Origin: Chloroflexota bacterium
GTDB lineage: Bacteria; Chloroflexota; Dehalococcoidia; Lucifugimonadales; UBA3495
Assembly (NCBI GenBank): GCA_022573285.1
Contig: JACZUF010000031.1
Location: 1 to 37,692 of the forward strand
Direction of reading: 5' to 3'
DNA length: 37,692 nt
Numbering within the stretch: the stretch's first letter is position 1; each line of letters begins with the position of its first letter. This document shows positions 32,892 to 37,692 of the stretch, piece after piece. The notes under the pieces were generated by a model. The model was not told the origin of the DNA. It made no database searches and was given only the letters and a program-made list of their open reading frames with translations. A program made the translations under genes and the position numbers.

Positions 32892-34025
32892 ATGACATCG
32901 ACGAAGAAAGACCCGGTATTGGTGGTCCTTCAACTGGCCGGCGGCAATGACGCGTTAAACACCATCGTCCCGTACAACAACCCCAAATACTACGACAACC
33001 GGCCCAACGTCATGGTGCCGCAGGACCAGGTCTTGCCCATCAACGACGAGATAGGCTTCAACCCCAGCATGGGGCCGATCAAGAAACTGTACGACGAGGG
33101 TCATGTGGCGGTGATACAGGGCGTTGGATATCCGACGGCCAGCCGCTCCCACTTCCGGTCCATGGACATCTGGCACACCTGTGAGCCCCAAAAAGTGGGT
33201 GACGAAGGCTGGCTGGGCCGGGTTGTCCGGGACCTCGACCCCAACCAAGAAAACGTTCTCACCGCCGTGAACTTCGGCCGGGGCCTGCCCAGGGCGCTGG
33301 TGGCGCCGGGAGTGCCGGTCGCATCCGTCGGCGACCTGGAGACCTACGGCGTGCTCACCGGGATCGATGACGTTGACCAGCGGCTCAAGGCGCTGGACGT
33401 CTTCTCCAAGGTCTACACTCCCATGATCGGCCAGGGCCCGGTGTATGACTATCTGGCCCACACCGGACTTGACGCGCTGAAGGGGGCCGACATCTTGAGC
33501 GCCGCGCCTGAGATGTACTCCTCCACCGTGGAATACGGCAGCGACACCGTCGGCCAGTACATGAGGAACATCGTGCAGACCCACCTGGCCGGGTTCGGCA
33601 CCAGGGTGTTTTACACCACGGCCCCATACAACAGCTTCGACACCCACGCCGGTCAGTTGGCCAACCATACCAGGCTCTGGGCCGAGACCAGCAGGGCCAT
33701 CGCCGACTTCTACGACGACCTGCAAGAGCACGACGCAGGAGGCGATGTAACGCTCTTGGTCTTCACCGAATTCGGCCGCCGCGTCCACGACAACGGGGCC
33801 GGCACCGACCACGGCGCGGGTGGACACGCCTTCGTCATCGGCCAAAACGTGAAGGGAGGCCTCTACGGGGAGTATCCTTCGCTGGATGCCGACAAGCTCG
33901 ACGAGGGCGACCTGCAATTCAACAACGACTTCCGGGGCCTGTACTCCACCATCTTGGAGAAGTGGATGGGCCTAGACGCCAAACCCATAGTAAACGGCGA
34001 GTTCGAGCAAATGGACTTTATCTAA
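32892..34025 (+). CDS. DUF1501 family protein
   Basis: A 377-residue DUF1501 protein. The N-terminal VVLQLAGGNDALNTIVPYNN, the SRSHFRSMDIWHT segment and the C-terminal FTEFGRRVHDNGAGTDHG are typical. The family resembles the alkaline-phosphatase/sulfatase fold, and the Asp/His-rich segments could bind a metal, but no activity is established. Many members begin with a Tat signal; this one begins directly with the first strand, so it is probably cytoplasmic. GGAG eight bases before the ATG supports the start. It follows the DUF1800 gene by 135 bases, with short direct repeats (AATTAATCCGGG) in the gap. Confidence 0.9.
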   Translation: MTSTKKDPVLVVLQLAGGNDALNTIVPYNNPKYYDNRPNVMVPQDQVLPINDEIGFNPSMGPIKKLYDEGHVAVIQGVGYPTASRSHFRSMDIWHTCEPQKVGDEGWLGRVVRDLDPNQENVLTAVNFGRGLPRALVAPGVPVASVGDLETYGVLTGIDDVDQRLKALDVFSKVYTPMIGQGPVYDYLAHTGLDALKGADILSAAPEMYSSTVEYGSDTVGQYMRNIVQTHLAGFGTRVFYTTAPYNSFDTHAGQLANHTRLWAETSRAIADFYDDLQEHDAGGDVTLLVFTEFGRRVHDNGAGTDHGAGGHAFVIGQNVKGGLYGEYPSLDADKLDEGDLQFNNDFRGLYSTILEKWMGLDAKPIVNGEFEQMDFI

Positions 34026-34066
34026 GCCCGGCTCTCAAAGTTTCAACATTATTCTGTGAGGAAACT

Positions 34067-35095
34067 ATGACTACGGAGATTTCGCACATCAATGTGCAAT
34101 ATAGTAAAACCATTGGCCGAGGCGAGCAATTCGGGCCTGGGTTCACTTACCCGATATTCGTCGCCCGGGGGAAAGAGGGCGTGATGTACGTACTCTGCCG
34201 TAGCTCAGAGTACCGTCCGGAGGGTACCCGCGTCACCGTCTGCACGACGGACGAGGAGTTTATCTCCACGTTCGCCCGCGGCGTCGCCCAGCAAGGGCCC
34301 CACGAATATAATTTCGAAGACGGCTCGTTGGTGTGGCCAACTTGTATTGCTTTGGATAGCCAAGAGAACCTGTTCATCTCCGACGAATGGCTGAACCGCA
34401 TCTCCCAGTTCTCCAAAGACGGAGACTACTTGGGCAAATGGGAAGAGCGGCCGGGGTCCGGAGACGGCGAGCTTGACCGGCCTTCAGGCATGGTCTTCGA
34501 CGCCGACGAGAACCTGTATATCGTGGACAGCGGCAATAACAGGGTGCAAAAGTTCACCAAAGACGGCAAGTTCCTGTCCAAGTGGGGAACCGCCGGCAGC
34601 GGAGACGGCGAGTTCGACATGCCCTGGGGCATCGCCATCGACAGTCATGGCGATATCTACATCGCCGACTGGAGAAACGACCGGATCCAGAAGTTCAGTC
34701 CTGACGGCCAGTTCCTGATGAAGTTTGGGTCTTCGGGCTCGGGAGAAGGTCAATTCGACCGGCCAACCGGCGTTGCCGTCGACAAGCACGGTGTGATCTA
34801 CGTTGCCGACTGGCTCAACAACCGGCTCCAGGTGTTCGATCCGGACGGCAATTTCGTGGCGGTGAAGACCGGCGAAGCCACTGTTTCCAAGTGGGGCAAG
34901 GACAAGCTGGACGCCAACCCCGAGATGTGGGGTGAACGGGAAAGGGCCCAGGGACTGGAGCGCGAAAAAGACTTCTGGGGCCCAACGGGCGTGACCGTGG
35001 ATGACGACGGAATGATCTTCGTTCCCGAGTCGGCCAGGAACCGCATCCAGGTCTACACGACCCAGTCGCCTACATTCGCCGGTCCCCGCCTGTAG
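34067..35095 (+). CDS. NHL-repeat beta-propeller protein
   Basis: A 342-residue protein with at least four NHL repeats between about residues 95 and 285 (for example GELDRPSGMVFDADENLYIV, then NRVQKFTKDGKFLSKWG). NHL propellers bind proteins, peptides or other ligands. Related forms are peptidyl-alpha-hydroxyglycine lyases, but no catalytic residues could be assigned. No signal peptide is visible. The ATG at 34067 was used because TGAGG lies six bases before it; a longer frame to 33962 overlaps the DUF1501 gene end. It is the last gene of the operon and is followed by a terminator. Confidence 0.88.
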   Translation: MTTEISHINVQYSKTIGRGEQFGPGFTYPIFVARGKEGVMYVLCRSSEYRPEGTRVTVCTTDEEFISTFARGVAQQGPHEYNFEDGSLVWPTCIALDSQENLFISDEWLNRISQFSKDGDYLGKWEERPGSGDGELDRPSGMVFDADENLYIVDSGNNRVQKFTKDGKFLSKWGTAGSGDGEFDMPWGIAIDSHGDIYIADWRNDRIQKFSPDGQFLMKFGSSGSGEGQFDRPTGVAVDKHGVIYVADWLNNRLQVFDPDGNFVAVKTGEATVSKWGKDKLDANPEMWGERERAQGLEREKDFWGPTGVTVDDDGMIFVPESARNRIQVYTTQSPTFAGPRL

Positions 35096-35142
35096 ACCGG
35101 CTGAAGACGGCAGGGCTGAAGTAGCCCAGAGCTGATTAACGC

Positions 35143-35170
35143 TAGGGCCTCGAAATTCGAGGCCCTATTT
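35143..35170 (+). terminator. Intrinsic terminator of the DUF1800-DUF1501-NHL operon
   Basis: An 11-12-bp stem (TAGGGCCTCGAA with its complement TTCGAGGCCCTA) with a tiny loop is followed by TTTAT. It lies 48 bases after the NHL stop. Confidence 0.75.
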
Positions 35171-35201
35171 ATCTCCAAAACGTTGCGACCGGTGTTGACA
35201 C

Positions 35202-35954
35202 GTGCCCATCAAAGTTGGCCGGACTCCATATTTAAGTTCCGAACCCATGTATTTCGACATGGATAAGCGCGGGATCGAAGTCGTGGAAATGCCGCCCGAT
35301 GAACTTACGGCGGCCATCTCAGAAGGGCGCTTGCAGGGCGGGCTCATGCCTTTGGTGGACACTTTTCTTCTAGATGACAGCGTGCGGACTGTGTCGGGTT
35401 TTTGCGTCGCCACCATCGCTCAGGCGGTCAGTGTCAAACTCCATTCCAAGACGCCCATCGAAGAACTGTCTGGTTGCAGCATCGCCGTCCCTCAAGAGGC
35501 GCCCACCGCCGTCAAGCTGCTTCAAGTATTGCTATCGGTGAAGCATGGGGTGAAGCCGGGGGCCTACGTCACCCAGGACGACCCCCACGAAGCACGCCTA
35601 TTGGTGGGGAACCTGGGGCTGCGCCACCGCCGCGGATTGCGGGAGTTCCCGAATACCTACGACCTGGGAGAAGAGTGGCGTCAATGGACCGGGCTGCCCT
35701 TCGTATTCGCCCGGTGGGTCCTGAGGAACGACCTTGAGCCGCAGGATGCCCTGGTGATCGAAGACTCCCTCTACACCAGCCTGCAAGACTGGGCGGACGG
35801 GCTTTACCGCGTATCTGGGCCCAGCGACAGGGTGCCGATTCACCCCCAGGAGATTCACCTTTACACTCAGGGCATCCGGTATTTCATGGGCGTCCCTGAA
35901 GAAAAATCCGTCGCTCTGTTCAAAGAGTACCTGACGCAGCTCGACGATAAGTGA
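35202..35954 (+). CDS. MqnA/MqnD-like protein (possible chorismate dehydratase)
   Basis: A 250-residue protein of the periplasmic-binding-protein-like fold shared by MqnA and MqnD of the futalosine menaquinone pathway. Matching blocks are KVGRTPYLSSEPMYF at the start, AVPQEAPTAVKLLQVLL, and EARLLVGNLGLRHR followed by TYDLGEEWRQWTGLPFVFARWV, which is close to MqnA. A true MqnA usually has GDAAL where this has GNLGL. No other mqn gene is nearby, so the assignment is tentative. The start is GTG with no good ribosome binding site. At 250 residues it is slightly short for MqnA (about 270-290). Confidence 0.7.
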   Translation: MPIKVGRTPYLSSEPMYFDMDKRGIEVVEMPPDELTAAISEGRLQGGLMPLVDTFLLDDSVRTVSGFCVATIAQAVSVKLHSKTPIEELSGCSIAVPQEAPTAVKLLQVLLSVKHGVKPGAYVTQDDPHEARLLVGNLGLRHRRGLREFPNTYDLGEEWRQWTGLPFVFARWVLRNDLEPQDALVIEDSLYTSLQDWADGLYRVSGPSDRVPIHPQEIHLYTQGIRYFMGVPEEKSVALFKEYLTQLDDK

Positions 35955-36067
35955 AGCAGCATGGTCGCTGTGTTGCCCTAACGGTCTTAATTTCCCCCTA
36001 TCTAGCCCCAAATATAGAATGATTATTTTCTGGGCAGAGGCTGAATCTTTGACAAAGGAGTAGGCGT

Positions 36068-37393
36068 ATGGGTACTTCAAGCCAACATGTTCCAGGGTCG
36101 CTAGATTTCAAGGCATACGAATCCGACCCGTTGGCCAATTTTTTGATTACCCGGTTCGTAGAGAACACAAAAAGGCAATGGCCCGTATGGAGGATAGGCT
36201 TAATCTATGTTGCCGGATTCCTCCTGGCAGCCGGAGTGGCGGGACTTGTGAAAATTGTAAACAATGATTTCGCTTTGCCTCTATATGGTGGTTACGACGG
36301 TATAGCTATATGGGTCATATTCGTATCCGCCGTAGGTGGCTTTGGTCCCATATTCTATATATATGTATCCAGAAAGGCAGGTAGTATTTTCGAGGATCTA
36401 GCAGCAGCGGAGGTCATTAAAGGAGACACGGTTACTGACATAGTGATCAGGGAGTCTACTTCTGTAAAGGCAAAGCATAATTCGAATCGATGGCAGTGGT
36501 TGGTCTTATTAATCGCAACCTCGGTAATAGTTATAGTCATATACCAAAGCGGGTTTGCTCCGAATAGGAATCTTACAACTGAGTACAGGGCCTTATCTGT
36601 ATACCTCCTCTCGCCACTTACGTTCATTGGCGTATACATGTTACTTATGATTTTGGTACGAGCTTTCGTGACGATCTGGGGGTTAATAAGGGTGTTCCGC
36701 GTTCCGGGAGTTGATGTGCATCCCCTTCACCCAGATAGGTGTGGTGGGTTGGGCGCACTCCGCAATTATGCCTTAGCCTTCAGCTATTTCATTGCGTTGA
36801 TGGGGTTTGCAATTCTAATGTTAGCCTATACTACGATGCGTACGCCCGATGAATGTGTGGTCCAACTAAAACGACAAAGTGATCAACTGACGTCCCAATG
36901 TCAGAAGAGTCTGATTAAGGATGAAATTCTATTAAAGTCTTATGATATTAGCGCGGTGCTCGCTCCTGCCGTCGTAATTTCCAGCGAAAAATTGGACGAG
37001 AAGTACAGCGGTTTTAACCTCGATGTAGGGAGAACCTTGAGTCTCCCAGGGATGTGGGTTTTTGTAATCGCATACACACTCATGTCTCCATTAGCGTTCT
37101 TCGGCACATTGGGAACAGCCCACGGGTCTATGTTAAAAAGGAAACACGACCTGTTAGGAAGGCTCTCGACCGAGTTTGACCGTCAATACAAAGAGGTTTA
37201 CGGAAATCCTGAGGAAGTAGCTAAGGATAAAGACAGCTTCGACCATCTTGAACGAATTCAATCTGTACACCGGATAACTGAAGCATTTCAAGTTTGGCCT
37301 TGGGACCCAGACAGCGTGCGTCGTTTCGCAATCGTCAACGTTCCGTTTACTGCAACGACGGTGATAACTATAGCGTTTGAGCTCAGCAGATAA
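36068..37393 (+). CDS. Polytopic membrane protein of unknown function, AT-rich
   Basis: A 441-residue protein with hydrophobic segments at about 42-62, 78-100, 143-161, 177-208, 236-256, 327-348 and 419-438. A conspicuous loop HPLHPDRCGGLGALRNYA (218-235) and a C-terminal FQVWPWDPDSVRRF (407-420) look like conserved motifs, but I do not recognise the family. AAGGAG six to seven bases before the ATG supports the start. Codon use is clearly more A/T-rich than in all other genes here (many ATT, TTA, ATA and AAA codons), suggesting recent arrival. It abuts the damaged end of an M20 peptidase gene on the opposite strand. Confidence 0.8.
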   Translation: MGTSSQHVPGSLDFKAYESDPLANFLITRFVENTKRQWPVWRIGLIYVAGFLLAAGVAGLVKIVNNDFALPLYGGYDGIAIWVIFVSAVGGFGPIFYIYVSRKAGSIFEDLAAAEVIKGDTVTDIVIRESTSVKAKHNSNRWQWLVLLIATSVIVIVIYQSGFAPNRNLTTEYRALSVYLLSPLTFIGVYMLLMILVRAFVTIWGLIRVFRVPGVDVHPLHPDRCGGLGALRNYALAFSYFIALMGFAILMLAYTTMRTPDECVVQLKRQSDQLTSQCQKSLIKDEILLKSYDISAVLAPAVVISSEKLDEKYSGFNLDVGRTLSLPGMWVFVIAYTLMSPLAFFGTLGTAHGSMLKRKHDLLGRLSTEFDRQYKEVYGNPEEVAKDKDSFDHLERIQSVHRITEAFQVWPWDPDSVRRFAIVNVPFTATTVITIAFELSR

Positions 37394-37410
37394 CTGGGTG
37401 AACCAATAGA

Positions 37411-37692
37411 CGTGATGGGGGCCACCTCCCTCACGTAATCCCGCAGTTCCTGGGGCATGGTGGCGAGGTTCCCCGGGAGGGCGTTCTCGGCGATCTGCTC
37501 CGGGCCCTTAGGCCATGCCCCGTTGGTCGAACTCGGCGCGGGCCGCGGGCAGCAACGTTGGGTCCAGAAGCAGGTCGCAGGCCGTGAGGGTCAAAGTCTT
37601 GGCCACGTTGACCGCGGCGCTGAGGGCATGCTCGGAGGTCGCCGTCTCCGCCATCTCCCGGGAATGAGAGGGGACGGGCTGTTCGCTGACGG
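37411..37692 (-). pseudogene. M20-family peptidase, 3' fragment with frameshift (runs off the window)
   Basis: On the minus strand from the window edge, a frame with LSAAVNVAKTLTLTACDLLL and PTLLPAARAEFDQRGMA ends at TAA (37508-37510). This matches the C-terminal helix of M20 amidohydrolases (the usual pattern is AAK.LALTA.DLL.DPELL..A.AEF). One base out of frame the sequence continues with GPEQIAENALPGNLAT and PQELRDYVREVAPIT, which looks like the native tail, so one indel near 37515-37525 breaks the gene. The tail stops being recognisable around 37411, just where the AT-rich membrane protein gene ends. Catalytic residues lie outside the window. Confidence 0.65.

Noticed and set aside
32955..33917. 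320-residue open frame antisense to the DUF1501 gene
   Set aside because: The plus-strand DUF1501 gene is well supported by family motifs and a ribosome binding site; the antisense frame has low-complexity Val/Gly/His-rich sequence.
1..37692. tRNA, rRNA and transposase genes
   Set aside because: No acceptor/T-arm pattern with a TTCRA loop, no rRNA core and no transposase motifs were seen on either strand.

Overview
The window looks like a high-GC, free-living bacterial chromosome segment, most likely a Chloroflexota lineage resembling the marine SAR202 / Dehalococcoidia relatives. This is inferred from gene content only. It holds three separate luciferase-type FMN monooxygenases, many oxidoreductases of xenobiotic or recalcitrant-carbon type, an ECF sigma / anti-sigma pair, Pro/Thr-linker lipoproteins and a DUF1800-DUF1501 pair. 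No rRNA, tRNA, CRISPR array, IS transposase or phage gene was seen.

Layout: 1-8.4 kb is a mostly minus-strand catabolic region with two luciferase-like monooxygenases, an FAD amine oxidase, a DsbA-like oxidoreductase with an in-frame TGA, an HSL-type esterase, a LigB-type dioxygenase and an SDR dehydrogenase. It also has a composite inverted-repeat element and a broken TfoX-domain gene. 8.6-13.2 kb has two related methyltransferases flanking a GNAT acetyltransferase, then a zinc alcohol dehydrogenase and an amidase. 13.5-17.4 kb has a small lipoprotein behind an ECF-like promoter, a diiron ferritin-fold protein, a doubly frameshifted SDR and an MFS transporter. 17.8-20 kb has an acyl-CoA dehydrogenase convergent with a two-subunit MaoC/hotdog hydratase. 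20.2-24.6 kb is an ECF sigma / anti-sigma operon followed by a large multi-repeat lipoprotein and a DNRLRE domain in the same reading frame behind one TGA. 24.6-26.6 kb encodes a membrane-anchored STAND NTPase with near-identical TPR repeats. 26.8-29.6 kb has an NtaA/DszA-type monooxygenase and an MFS transporter. 29.9-31.1 kb is a two-subunit TPP decarboxylase. 31.3-35.1 kb is a DUF1800 / DUF1501 / NHL-repeat operon. 35.2-37.7 kb has an MqnA-like protein, an AT-rich polytopic membrane protein and the damaged 3' end of an M20 peptidase gene.

Most genes fit oxidation of organic substrates: monooxygenation, ring cleavage, ester and amide hydrolysis, dehydrogenation and acyl-CoA oxidation/hydration, with MFS uptake or efflux. 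The ECF module appears to control envelope lipoproteins.

The most notable observation is the DsbA/FrnE-like gene at 2452-3060 on the minus strand. An in-frame TGA sits exactly where the first active-site cysteine of the CPYC motif should be. Twelve bases later there is a compact stem-loop with a G-rich loop and a bulged U, placed like a bacterial SECIS element. A standard ORF call would lose the active site. I read it as a candidate selenoprotein; no selA, selB, selC or selD gene is visible here to confirm it.
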